NCBI GenBank assembly: GCA_024707365.1
Contig: JANPZV010000003.1
Coordinates: forward strand, 1-64,000
DNA from: Terricaulis sp.
GTDB taxonomy: Bacteria > Pseudomonadota > Alphaproteobacteria > Caulobacterales > Aquidulcibacteraceae
Direction of reading: 5' to 3'
DNA: 64,000 nucleotides
How positions within the stretch are numbered: the first letter of the stretch is position 1; every line of letters begins with the position of its first letter. The notes under the pieces are model-generated. The model ran no database searches, had not been told where the DNA came from, and saw nothing but the letters and a program-made list of their open reading frames with translations. This document shows positions 1-7,936 of the stretch, piece by piece. A program made the position numbers and the translations under genes.

Positions 1-2
1 CC

Positions 3-754
3 GATGCGCCCGCAGCGCCCTTCGCGGTGAATCAGATCGTCCACAAAACCAATGAGCGGCTGGAAGCGGATGTGGCCGTCTGCGTGAAGCACAAAGTGCC
101 GATCGTGATCACCTCGCTCGGCGCGCGCCCTGAGGTGAACGATGCGATCCATTCCTATGGCGGCATCGTGCTGCACGACATCATCAACATCAAGTTTGCC
201 GAGAAGGCGCTCGAGAAGGGCGCTGATGGCCTTATCGCCGTGCGCTGGCGCAGGCGGGCACGCGGGCGCGCTCGCCATTTGCGCTGATCAGCGAAATTCG
301 CAGGTTTTTCGATGGTCCGCTGCTGCTTTCAGGCGCGATCGCCACGGGCGGCGGCATCTTGGCGGCGCAAGCGATGGGGGCCGATCTCGCTTATATGGGC
401 TCAGCCTTTATCGCCACGAAGGAAGCCAACGCGCCCGAGGCGTATAAGCAGATGATCGTGGACTCTTCGGCCGAAGACATCATCTACAGCAATCTCTTCA
501 CCGGTGTGTCTGGCAATTATCTCAAAGGCTCGATCGTCAATGCCGGGCTTGATCCCGCAGCATTGCCGCAAAGCGATCCCAGCAAGATGAGCTTTGGCTC
601 GGGCGAGCAGGGCTCGAAAGCCAAAGCCTGGAAAGATATCTGGGGCGCGGGGCAAGGCGTGGGCGCGGTGCATGAAATTGTGCCCACGGCTGATCTCATC
701 GCGCGCCTCAAGCGCGAATATGATGCGGCCAAGCGGGGATTGTGCGCCGGCTAA
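3..754 (+). CDS. Nitronate monooxygenase (NMO/2-nitropropane dioxygenase family), 5'-truncated, frameshifted
   Basis: This is an FMN enzyme family that oxidises alkyl nitronates; some members are enoyl-ACP reductases of the FabK type. The reading frame is open from base 3, so the start lies outside the window. The first frame gives AVNQIVHKTN and VPIVITSLGA, typical of the TIM-barrel core. It ends after GADGLIAV. The expected glycine-rich stretch GAGAGGHAG is readable one frame over, and SPFALISEIRRFF plus ATGGGILAAQAMGADLAYMGS follow in the third frame. Two separate 2-base losses, near 241-243 and 272-275, restore one protein. The C-terminal part (YSNLFTGVSGNYLK) is normal for the family. 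Both lesions lie in GC repeats and look like sequence errors. The exact substrate cannot be told. Confidence 0.82.
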
Positions 755-892
755 TCCTCCCCGCGCGGCGTTTCAGCGCATATCCAACTATCTGACGCAG
801 CAGGCCATTTGCGTCTGACTTTGCGCACGCGCCGTCCATCTATCCGACAGGCGCCGCCGCGCCCCTAGGCTCGCTCCATCAAAGAGGAGCCT

Positions 893-1108
893 ATGAGCCA
901 AATTTTTCCAGAACGCGCCGCGCTTCAATCGCTCACGCTGCGCAGCGCCGCCGCCATCGCCGTTGCGGCGGCGGCCAGCCGCCTTGGCGTCGAGCTGCCT
1001 CCCGGCGCGGCGCAGGAGCTCGCTGGCGCGGCCGTCGATCTCATCATCACGCTTGGGCTTATCGGCATCGCCATCGGGCGCGCACGCGCGCGCGGCCCCA
1101 TCGTCTAA
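893..1108 (+). CDS. Small membrane protein, holin-like
   Basis: This is a 71-residue protein with a positively charged N-terminal stretch, an alanine-rich helix (about 18-30), the segment RLGVELPPGAAQELAG, and a transmembrane helix (about 46-63) ending in a basic tail RARARGPI. The ATG follows the ribosome site AAAGAGG. The layout resembles short proteins found next to phage lysis genes, where a helix, a LGVDLPP-like segment and a terminal helix are common. That resemblance is by pattern only. It begins a tight three-gene cassette (893-1906) with spacings of 16 and 11 bases. A holin or holin-associated role is inference; it could simply be a domesticated membrane protein. Confidence 0.6.
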   Translation: MSQIFPERAALQSLTLRSAAAIAVAAAASRLGVELPPGAAQELAGAAVDLIITLGLIGIAIGRARARGPIV

Positions 1109-1124
1109 ACACAGGAGAATAGAA

Positions 1125-1574
1125 ATGCGTCACCCGCTCCGGGCGCTTGCGCTTGGCGTCGCGCTCGCCGCCATGCCTGCGTGCTCTAGCCTGCAATTGG
1201 GCGAAACCCGCCTTGAGAACCCCGCCGCCGCCGCGCGCACGCCTGATCAGCGCGCCTATGCGCTGCTGCACGCTTATGCCGCCATTGTGGAAGAGGCGGC
1301 CGACATCGTGCGCGATCCGGCGGCCCCGCTTTCGCTCAAGCGCGCGCTTGGCCAGGCCGAACGCGCCGCCACGCCCGCGGTGGAAACGCTGCAGATCGCC
1401 GTCACCGGCTATATGCGCGCGCGCGCCGATTATGACGCGGCCACAAGCGCCGATCAGCCCGTGCTCGAACGCGCCGCCAGCGCGCTCACCATCGCCGCCA
1501 ATCGTTTGAGCGAAGCCATCGCCGCCGCCGATCGGCCCATCGCTGAACTCGAAGCACTCGTGCGCCGCCGCTGA
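1125..1574 (+). CDS. Putative lipoprotein, alanine-rich helical
   Basis: This is a 149-residue protein. The ATG at 1125 is chosen because it follows AGGAG with good spacing and gives a lipoprotein signal: a basic start (MRHPLR), a hydrophobic core and the lipobox-like MPAC with Cys at about residue 18. The upstream in-frame codons back to 963 overlap the preceding gene and are not needed. The mature part is predicted to be almost wholly helical (HAYAAIVEEAADIV, AASALTIAANRLSEAIAAAD). No family is recognised. As the middle gene of a small-protein cassette it could act as a spanin-like or envelope-anchored partner of the flanking membrane proteins, but no motif proves that. Confidence 0.6.
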   Translation: MRHPLRALALGVALAAMPACSSLQLGETRLENPAAAARTPDQRAYALLHAYAAIVEEAADIVRDPAAPLSLKRALGQAERAATPAVETLQIAVTGYMRARADYDAATSADQPVLERAASALTIAANRLSEAIAAADRPIAELEALVRRR

Positions 1575-1585
1575 AGGAGAAAGTC

Positions 1586-1906
1586 ATGTTCAATCTGATG
1601 CTGCAATTGCAGATGCTGCTGGCCGCGCTTTCGGCTTTCCTGCCGCTCGTGCCGGAAAAGCAGCGCACGCGCGCTGGCGTATTCCTGGAGATGGCCGCCC
1701 AAGCGCTCTCGGCCGGCTCATCGGTGGCGGCCAATCTTGACGATCTCGCCGCCAAGCTCGCCAGCGTGCGGGCGGAGGTGGAAGCGATGGCCGCCGCAGG
1801 CCGGGCCGTGACGCCCGAGGAATTGGACGCGGCGTTGATCCGCGTGCGCGCGGCCTCCGCATCCTTCCGCGCCGCGCTTGAGATTGCGGAGGCGGGCGCG
1901 CCCTGA
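1586..1906 (+). CDS. Small hypothetical protein, hydrophobic N-terminus plus helical tail
   Basis: This is a 106-residue protein following an AAGGAG site. Residues 1-22 (MFNLMLQLQMLLAALSAFLP) are strongly hydrophobic. The rest (LDDLAAKLASVRAEVEAM and AALIRVRAASASFRAALEIAE) is amphipathic helix with coiled-coil character. It is the last gene of the 893-1906 cassette and is followed by an inverted repeat. Such short proteins with an N-terminal membrane helix and a helical tail are often seen beside phage holin/endolysin genes, but I do not recognise a family. No endolysin is present here, so the cassette may be a prophage relic or a host-adapted unit. Confidence 0.55.
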   Translation: MFNLMLQLQMLLAALSAFLPLVPEKQRTRAGVFLEMAAQALSAGSSVAANLDDLAAKLASVRAEVEAMAAAGRAVTPEELDAALIRVRAASASFRAALEIAEAGAP

Positions 1907-1921
1907 CGCCCGCACCGCATA

Positions 1922-2003
1922 GGGGAGGCGCCGCCCGAAGGCTGAGCCCCCGTGTCCCCCCGCCGGTCTTCGGATTGACGTTGGCGCCTCCCCGCCCTTT
2001 TCT
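1922..2003 (+). terminator. Inverted repeat with U-tract between small-protein cassette and glpK
   Basis: GGGGAGGCGCC (1922-1932) and GGCGCCTCCCC (1983-1993) form a perfect 11-bp stem around a 50-base loop, followed by GCCCTTTTCT. The long loop is unusual for a simple terminator. The structure ends only 16 bases before the glpK ATG, so it could also control glpK. No riboswitch class is recognised. Confidence 0.5.
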
Positions 2004-2009
2004 ATACCG

Positions 2010-3486
2010 ATGAGCACCCATATCCTCGCGATCGATCAAGGCACCACCTCAACCCGCGCGATTGTGTTCGACGCCGCGTTTCAGCCGGTGAAGATCGCGC
2101 AGGTTGAGTTGCAGCAGCATTATCCTCAGCCTGGCTGGGTGGAGCACGACGCCGAAGAGATTTGGAGCGCCACATTGGCGGTTTGCCGCGAAGCCATCGC
2201 GGCGGTTGGCGTCGAAAATATCGCCGCGATCGGCGTCACCAATCAGCGCGAAAACCACCATCGTTTGGGACCGCAAAACCGGCGCGCCGGTGCACAAAGC
2301 GATCGTTTGGCAAGATCGGCGCACGGCTGAAACCTGCGCCGCGCTGCGTGACGCGGGCCATGAAAAGCGGGTGCAGGCCATCACAGGGCTTTTGCTTGAT
2401 CCTTATTTCTCCGCCACGAAAATCGCTTGGATACTGGATCAGGATTCCGTTTTGCGCGCGCGCGCAGAGGCGGGTGAGCTGGCGTTCGGCACGGTTGAAT
2501 CATACCTAGTTTGGCGGCTTTCAGGCGGCGCGGCGCATGTGAGCGACATCACCAATGCCTCGCGCACCTTGCTGTTTGACATCACGCGCGGCGCCTGGAG
2601 CGATGAGCTCTGCGCGCTGCTGCGGGTTCCGCGCGCGCTATTGCCCGAGGTGAAGGCGTGTGATGCGCATTTTGCCTCAACGGAGGCTTCGCTCTTTGGC
2701 CGTGCGCTGCCGATCCATGGCATCGCCGGCGATCAGCAAGCCGCGCTTGTCGGCCATGGCTGCCTCAATCCCGGCATGGCGAAAGCCACATTCGGCACAG
2801 GCTGCTTCTTGGTGATGAATATGGGCGCGGAGGCGCCGCGCTCGAAAAACCGATTGCTCGCAACCATCGGCTACGAAGCGCAAGGCGCGCGCGCTTATGC
2901 GCTTGAGGGCTCGATCTTCGCCGCCGGCGCCACCATCCAATGGCTGCGCGATGGTTTGAAGCTGATCAAAAGCGCCGCCGAATCCGAAGCCATCGCGGCA
3001 AGCTTGCCTGATAATGGCGGGGTCTATCTTGTGCCGGCGTTCGCAGGCCTTGGCGCGCCGCAATGGAAAGCGGAGGCGCGCGGGCTGATCAGCGGGCTCA
3101 CCCGCGATTCACGGCTTGAGCATTTGGTGCGCGCCGGCCTTGAGGCCGTTGCGTATCAAACCGCCGATTTGCTTGACGCGCTAAAAGCGGACGGCGCGCC
3201 GAAGATTGAGCGCCTGCTGGTTGATGGCGGCATGACGGCCAATGCATGGGCGATGCAATATCTCGCCGATATTTGCGATGTTGAGGTGGCGCGGCCGGCG
3301 TTCCAGGAAATGACAGCGCTTGGGGCCGCCAAATTGGCGGCGTTGGGGTTGGGGCTTATCCCGACGCTGGCCGCTTCGGGCGATTCGAGCCGGATCTGGC
3401 GCCCAGGCATGAGCCCAGCCGCGCGCGCGGAGGCGCGGGGCGGGTGGGCTCGGGCCGTTGCGGGAAGTTTAGCCGCCGCTGGCTAA
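2010..3486 (+). CDS. glpK: Glycerol kinase (single-base insertion)
   Basis: This cytoplasmic enzyme phosphorylates glycerol to sn-glycerol 3-phosphate with ATP and belongs to the FGGY kinase family. The N-terminus has the phosphate-binding motif [13 protein letters not shown], then [12 protein letters not shown] and GVTNQRE. The downstream frame continues with [12 protein letters not shown] and [23 protein letters not shown], the substrate region [15 protein letters not shown] and the C-terminal [18 protein letters not shown]. The two frames join if one A is removed from the AAAA run at 2251-2254 (GAAAACC should be GAAACC). The corrected length of about 491 residues is normal. No glpF or glpD lies beside it. 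The start ATG has no clear ribosome site and follows the inverted repeat closely. Confidence 0.93.
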
Positions 3487-3537
3487 GGCTTGCATGTTTG
3501 GGCGTGTCCGCGTAACTCGCGCGCTCTCCCAGGAAGG

Positions 3538-3613
3538 GAGCCTGTAGCTCAGCCGGTAGAGCATCTGACTTTTAATCAGAGGGTCCCGGGTTCGAATCCC
3601 GGCGGGCTCACCA
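3538..3613 (+). tRNA. tRNA-Lys (anticodon UUU)
   Basis: A full cloverleaf is visible. The acceptor GAGCCTG pairs with CGGGCTC, the D-arm is GCTC...GAGC, the anticodon stem TCTGA/TCAGA holds the loop CTTTTAA (anticodon TTT), the T-arm is CCGGG-TTCGAAT-CCCGG, the discriminator is A and CCA is encoded (3611-3613). The 3' end overlaps by a few bases the stop of the convergent hypothetical gene. Confidence 0.97.
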
Positions 3614-3961
3614 TTCCTGGGGGCTGCTTGCCTCATCAGCCTCGCTCGGTGTGGCCTCGCTTGGCTCCGGGGCGGCTTCCGTATCAGCGGGCTGCGCTTC
3701 GGCAGGCGCGGGCTCAGGCAGCGCGAACTCGTCATTCAGCGGAATAGGCGCATAAGGGCTTTCGCTCGCGTCCGCGAATTGCTGTTCTTGAACCAGCGGG
3801 GTGTTCGAGGCGCGATCGATCTCGTCTGAATAGATCGCATAACCGGCGGCTGCGACGCCCAGGATGCCCGCGATCGCAGCCACCCGGATCACCCGCCCCG
3901 ATCCTTCCTTGTGGCGCGGCGGCGGCGGCGCGGGCTCAAATTCAGGCTTATGATTCTGCAT
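3608..3961 (-). CDS. Hypothetical single-pass membrane protein with acidic Pro/Glu/Ala tail
   Basis: This is a 117-residue protein. The N-terminal 22 residues are soluble and proline-rich (PEFEPAPPPPRHKEG), one membrane helix lies at about 24-43 (VIRVAAIAGILGVAAAGYAI), and the rest is a low-complexity acidic tail rich in P, E and A. An upstream GGAG lies about 13 bases before the ATG. The topology suggests a cytoplasmic N-terminus and a periplasmic tail. No family is recognised. It runs convergent to tRNA-Lys and its stop codon overlaps the tRNA 3' end. The low-complexity tail makes codon-based support weak, but the membrane helix and start signal favour a real gene. Confidence 0.55.
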   Translation of the reverse strand: MQNHKPEFEPAPPPPRHKEGSGRVIRVAAIAGILGVAAAGYAIYSDEIDRASNTPLVQEQQFADASESPYAPIPLNDEFALPEPAPAEAQPADTEAAPEPSEATPSEADEASSPQEW

Positions 3962-4502
3962 AAGAAAAACTCCGATGGATATGAGGGGTCAGCAAGCCAA
4001 CCCCGCTTATCGCCCGGGCGTTCCCTCAAACGCTTGTGATGTGAGCGCAACATCGTATCCGAAATGACCGCGGGGGCCTTTTCGGGCTCGCCCCTGGCGG
4101 GCCGCTCGCCCTAAGGTCTTAGCGACGTTCCGGCGGGGGTCTCGCATAGAGGCGACGCAGCAGGGGCGAAAAGGGGACTGGGGCCGCGCCGGGAGGGGGG
4201 TGCGGCCCCTTTCATTTTGGTTAGGTTTCTCCTAACGGGCGATGCAGGGAAAAAAGGCAACGCTCCCCCAAAAAAGTGCAGTTTTAGGGGCTCGTTAATG
4301 GACTTTGACCGGGCGCTCGGGCAAAGTCGCCGCATCGACTGAGGGTTCGGAACCGTTTTATACATCGCGCGTTCGACACAAGGGGCTTGCCCCTGTTTGA
4401 TGTGCGTTCGGTTCTGGCCGGCAGTCGTGAGCGCGTTTGGCGCGAAGACTGCGTTTGGCTTTGGAATAGGAACGCAGGGGAAATCGCTTGAGAGGGGTGA
4501 CT
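3962..4502. other. Intergenic region upstream of ompA-like gene
   Basis: These 541 bases have no convincing gene. They hold the divergent upstream regions of the small membrane protein and of the porin, plus a terminator-like hairpin at 4180-4218 with no obvious gene feeding it from the plus strand. The spurious frames here have no ribosome sites or family features. Confidence 0.6.
4180..4218 (+). terminator. Orphan terminator-like hairpin
   Basis: GGGGCCGC (4180-4187) pairs with GCGGCCCC (4202-4209), followed by TTTCATTTT. No annotated plus-strand gene ends nearby, so it could end a short untranslated RNA starting in 3962-4180. That RNA is only a possibility. Confidence 0.4.
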
Positions 4503-5567
4503 ATGAAATCGCGCATCACCAAAACAGTCGCGCTCGCGGCGTTGATGGCCGGCGCCGCTGGCGTCGCGCATGCGACCGAAGGCTGGTACGGCCGCGCCGA
4601 CCTCGGTTATTCGACCGGCGGTGAATTCGATATCGGCACGGGCAACGGCTATAGCTGGGGCTCGCCTGGTCTTGAAGCTGACACGAGCCAGCACATTGGC
4701 CTTGGCTACGCCTTCATGAACGGCCTGCGCCTCGAAGGTGAAGTCGGCCACCGTTGGAATGAGCTGGAGACGACTCCGGCTCTGGATTACGGCGGCGACG
4801 TGCATGCTTGGTCGGCGTTCTTGAACGTCTTCTATGATTTTAACCGCAGCTCGAACGTCAACCCGTATATCGGCGTCGGCGTCGGCGGCGTGCGTCTCAA
4901 CGCGAACGGCAACGATGGCGGCCCGCCCGCGCGTTCGTTCGACGATGAAGACACCGTGCTTGGCTACCAAGCGCTGGCCGGCATCGGCATCGGCGTCACC
5001 GAGCAGCTTACGCTCGACATCGGCTACCGCGCTCTGTGGGCGCCGGATGTTGAGTTCTTGGCGAACCAGCCCGGCCCGGTGACGCGCAAGGCTGATTATG
5101 AGCATCAGGCGATCACGGTCGGCCTGCGCTGGCAGTTTGCCGGCGCCGCGGCTGCGCCGGTTGCGCCCCCGGTTGCTCCGCCGGTTGCGCCTCCGCCCCC
5201 GCCGCCGCCCCCGGTTGTGCAAACCTGCCCGACGGGCGCGTACACGGTGTATTTCGAGTGGGATCGCTCCACGCTCAACGCCGAAGCGCTGGCCGTTATC
5301 GATCGCGCGGTGTCGAGCCTCGCGAACTGCAACCTCTCCGGCATCGCGCTGGTGGGCCACACCGATACGTCCGGTTCGCCGCAATACAACCAAGGTCTGT
5401 CCGAGCGTCGCGCTTCGGTCGTCCGTGACGCGCTGACCGCGCGTGGCGTGGCGGCTGCGGCGATCCGCACCGAAGGCCGCGGCGAAAACGATCTCGCCCG
5501 TCCGACGGGCCCGAACGTTCGCGATCCGCTCAACCGCCGCACCGCGATCACGATCACCTTCCGGTAA
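4503..5567 (+). CDS. OmpA-family outer membrane protein (beta-barrel plus peptidoglycan-binding domain)
   Basis: This is a 354-residue protein anchoring the outer membrane to peptidoglycan. The ATG at 4503 follows GAGAGGGG. A signal peptide (MKSRITKTVALAALMAGAAG) ends at AHA-TEGWYG. Residues about 25-215 form an eight-strand-type barrel (GWYGRADLGYS, IGLGYAFMNGLRLEGEVG, ITVGLRWQF). A proline/alanine/valine linker follows at about 218-240. The C-terminal OmpA domain then contains VYFEWDRSTLNAEA, LVGHTDTSGSPQYNQ, LSERRASVV and GRGENDLARPT. The gene stands alone and is closed by a strong terminator. The barrel type matches surface antigen/OmpA proteins common in alphaproteobacteria. Confidence 0.92.
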   Translation: MKSRITKTVALAALMAGAAGVAHATEGWYGRADLGYSTGGEFDIGTGNGYSWGSPGLEADTSQHIGLGYAFMNGLRLEGEVGHRWNELETTPALDYGGDVHAWSAFLNVFYDFNRSSNVNPYIGVGVGGVRLNANGNDGGPPARSFDDEDTVLGYQALAGIGIGVTEQLTLDIGYRALWAPDVEFLANQPGPVTRKADYEHQAITVGLRWQFAGAAAAPVAPPVAPPVAPPPPPPPPVVQTCPTGAYTVYFEWDRSTLNAEALAVIDRAVSSLANCNLSGIALVGHTDTSGSPQYNQGLSERRASVVRDALTARGVAAAAIRTEGRGENDLARPTGPNVRDPLNRRTAITITFR

Positions 5568-5593
5568 TCGTCCGCGACACGGTAAAAACTATG

Positions 5594-5626
5594 ACGGGCC
5601 CGGCCAAAAGCCGGGCCCGTTTGTAT
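5594..5626 (+). terminator. Rho-independent terminator of the ompA-like gene
   Basis: ACGGGCCCGGC (5594-5604) and GCCGGGCCCGT (5610-5620) form a perfect 11-bp stem with a 5-base loop followed by TTGTAT. It lies 26 bases after the stop. Confidence 0.85.
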
Positions 5627-5667
5627 GTGGGTGGACACCTCGCGCGCGCCTGGGCAAGTTTGCGCCT

Positions 5668-6915
5668 ATGTCACAATCAAGTGAAGCGGCGGCCCTGGCC
5701 GCGGACGCCGGCCCGCTTTTGCAAAGCCTGGATGCTGAAGCCGAGGCGTTGGTCAGCCGCACCGAGCGCTGGGCGGCGATCAATTCGGGCTCGTATGAGC
5801 GCGCCGGCCTGCTGCGCATGCAGGCTGAACTGGCGGAGGCGTTCTCAGTTTTGCCGGGCGCGGTAAGCCTGGCGCCGCTTGAGCCGTCCGCCCGTGTGCG
5901 CGCCGACGGCTCAGCCGAGGAGATCGAGCATCCGGCGTCGCTGCGCGTGCGCGTGCGGCCCGAGGCGCCGATCCATATCGCGCTGACCGGCCACTACGAT
6001 ACCGTCTTTCCCGCCGCGCATCCGTTTCAAGCCACCTGGCGCGATGGCGATGTGCTGCATGGCCCCGGCACAGCCGACATGAAGGGCGGCCTCAGCGTGA
6101 TGCTTGCCGCGCTCGAGGCGTTTGAACGCGCGCCAGGCGCAAAGCGCGTCGGGTATGACGTGTTGATCAGCCCGGACGAGGAAATCGGCTCTCCCGCGAG
6201 CGCAGTTTTGCTCGCTGAACTTGGCGCGCGCAGCCATTTGGGCATGACGTACGAGCCGGCGCTGGCCGATGGCGCGCTGGTTGATGCGCGCAAGGGCTCG
6301 GGAAATTACAGCTTGGTGTTTCATGGGCGCGCGGCCCATGTCGGGCGCGCCTTCGCCGATGGCCGCAGCGCGCTGGTCGCGGCGGCGGATGCGGCGCTGC
6401 AATTGCATGCGCTGAACGGCCGGCGCGATGGCGTGACCTTCAATGTCGGCGCCATCGATGGCGGCGGGCCCACCAATGTCGTGGCCGAGCGCGCGGTGCT
6501 GCGTTTTAACGCGCGCGCGCCGGATGTCGAAAGCGCCGCTTGGGCCGAAGCGGAGATCGCACGCATCGCGCAAACCCCGCGCGACGGCGTCAGCGCGCAT
6601 TTGCACGGGCGGTTCGCGCGCCCGCCGAAACCGCTGACGCCGCCGCAACGCATCATGGTGGGATGGACGCGCGAGGCTGGCGCCGCGCTTGGGCTTGATC
6701 TCAAATTCCAAGCCTCAGGCGGGGTATGTGAGGGCAACAATCTCGCCGCCGCCGGCTGCCCCAATATCGATACGCTCGGCCCCTGCGGGGGCGGGCTGCA
6801 TAGCGATCAGGAGTTTGCGTTGATCCCCAGCTTCGCCGAGCGCGCCAAGCTTTCCTTGCTGCTGCTGCTTGGCGTCAATAGCGGCCGCTTTGATGTTGCG
6901 AGCCTCCGCGCATGA
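5668..6915 (+). CDS. M20 family metallopeptidase/deacylase (ArgE/CPG2-like), first gene of AST operon
   Basis: This is a 415-residue zinc hydrolase of the M20/M25/M40 family that cleaves amide bonds of small N-acyl amino acids or peptides. Metal and catalytic motifs are visible: LTGHYDTVF (first His-x-Asp), GPGTADMKGG (bridging Asp), SPDEEIGSP (catalytic Glu pair), and a C-terminal GGGLHSDQEF His. The dimerisation insert carries HGRAAHVGRAFADGRSA. The ATG at 5668 is chosen because upstream codons run into the ompA terminator. Its stop overlaps the astA start (ATGA), so it is co-transcribed with astA-astD-astB. AstE, the usual succinylglutamate desuccinylase, is a different family and is absent. 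By context this enzyme may do that step, which is inference. Confidence 0.88.
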   Translation: MSQSSEAAALAADAGPLLQSLDAEAEALVSRTERWAAINSGSYERAGLLRMQAELAEAFSVLPGAVSLAPLEPSARVRADGSAEEIEHPASLRVRVRPEAPIHIALTGHYDTVFPAAHPFQATWRDGDVLHGPGTADMKGGLSVMLAALEAFERAPGAKRVGYDVLISPDEEIGSPASAVLLAELGARSHLGMTYEPALADGALVDARKGSGNYSLVFHGRAAHVGRAFADGRSALVAAADAALQLHALNGRRDGVTFNVGAIDGGGPTNVVAERAVLRFNARAPDVESAAWAEAEIARIAQTPRDGVSAHLHGRFARPPKPLTPPQRIMVGWTREAGAALGLDLKFQASGGVCEGNNLAAAGCPNIDTLGPCGGGLHSDQEFALIPSFAERAKLSLLLLLGVNSGRFDVASLRA

Positions 6916-7936
6916 GTGCGCCGCTTTATCTCATGCGTGCGGCTGGGCCGCAGGATCTTGAAGGCTTCAAGCAATTGCGCGCCATTGCGGGCGCGGGTTT
7001 CACCAGCCTTATGCTCGATGATCGCGCGCTTGAAGAAAAGCTCGCGCTTTCTGCCGAAAGCTTCGCCAAGCAAACCGCGAGCGCCGGCCCCGAGCGCTAT
7101 TTCATCGCGCTTGAGCATGTGCAGAGCGGGGTGTTGGCGGGCTGCTGCGGGGTGAAGGCCACGATCGGGAGCGCCCGCCGTTTTTCAATTTCCGCATTAT
7201 CCGTGAGGCGCAATCCTCATCCGCGGTGGACCGCCGCTTCGATATGGGCGTGCTGATCGGGGTGAATGATTTCACCGGCTGCACCGAGGTGGGCTCGCTG
7301 TTTGTGCGGCCGGAACACCGCGTCCCAGGCGTGGGCCGCGCATTGGCGCAGTGCCGCTACATGCTGATGGCCGCGGCGCCGCATCGGTTCCATCATCAGG
7401 TGGTTTCCGAATTGCGCGGCGTGGTTTCCGATGATGGCGTCTCACCGTTCTGGGAAGCGGTGGGGCGGCATTTTTTCCGTATGGATTTTTCCGAAGCCGA
7501 TCAGCTTTCGGCCACGACGGACAATCAATTCATCCTCGATCTCATGCCCCAGCATCCGCTCTATGTCGATCTGCTTCCGGCCGAAGCGCGCGCGGTGATT
7601 GGCGCCTGCCATCGCGCGGGCGCGGGCGCGCGCAGCCTTCTGGAATGGGAGGGCTTCACCTTTTCCAACGTCGTCGATATTTTTGACGCAGGCCCGCTGC
7701 TGAGCGCCTCGCGCGATGCGATCCGCACCTTGCGCGAGAGCCGGCGGGCGCCGATTTTCCCAGGTGAGGGCGTGGCCCGCTGCTTGCTGGCGCGCCCTGC
7801 AATTGACGGCTACCGCTGCGTGGCCGCGCGCGCGAGCGTGAAGGATGGCGCGATCTATGCGAGCGCCGAAACGCTTGCCGTGCTTGGCCTCGAAGCCGGC
7901 GCCGAAGCTTTGGTGTGGAGCGAAGATGCGCACTGA
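6912..7936 (+). CDS. astA: Arginine N-succinyltransferase (single-base deletion)
   Basis: This enzyme transfers succinyl from succinyl-CoA to the alpha-amino group of arginine, the first step of the AST catabolic pathway. The first frame starts MSAPLYLMRAAGPQDLEG and reaches CCGVKATIGS. The second frame continues with PPFFNFRIIREAQSSSAVD, then RRFDMGVLIGVNDFTGCTEV, GSLFVRPEHRVPGVGRALAQ, MLMAAAPHRFHHQVVSELRG and QHPLYVDLLP. One base is missing in the run around 7171-7174 (GCGCCCG should be GCGGCCCG). The corrected length of about 341 residues is normal for AstA. It overlaps the upstream M20 gene by 4 bases and the downstream astD by 11. Confidence 0.93.

Noticed and set aside
4284..5393. Minus-strand frame of 369 codons opposite the ompA-like gene
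   Set aside because: It is antisense to a clear OmpA-family protein with signal peptide, terminator and ribosome site, and is Arg-rich without motifs.
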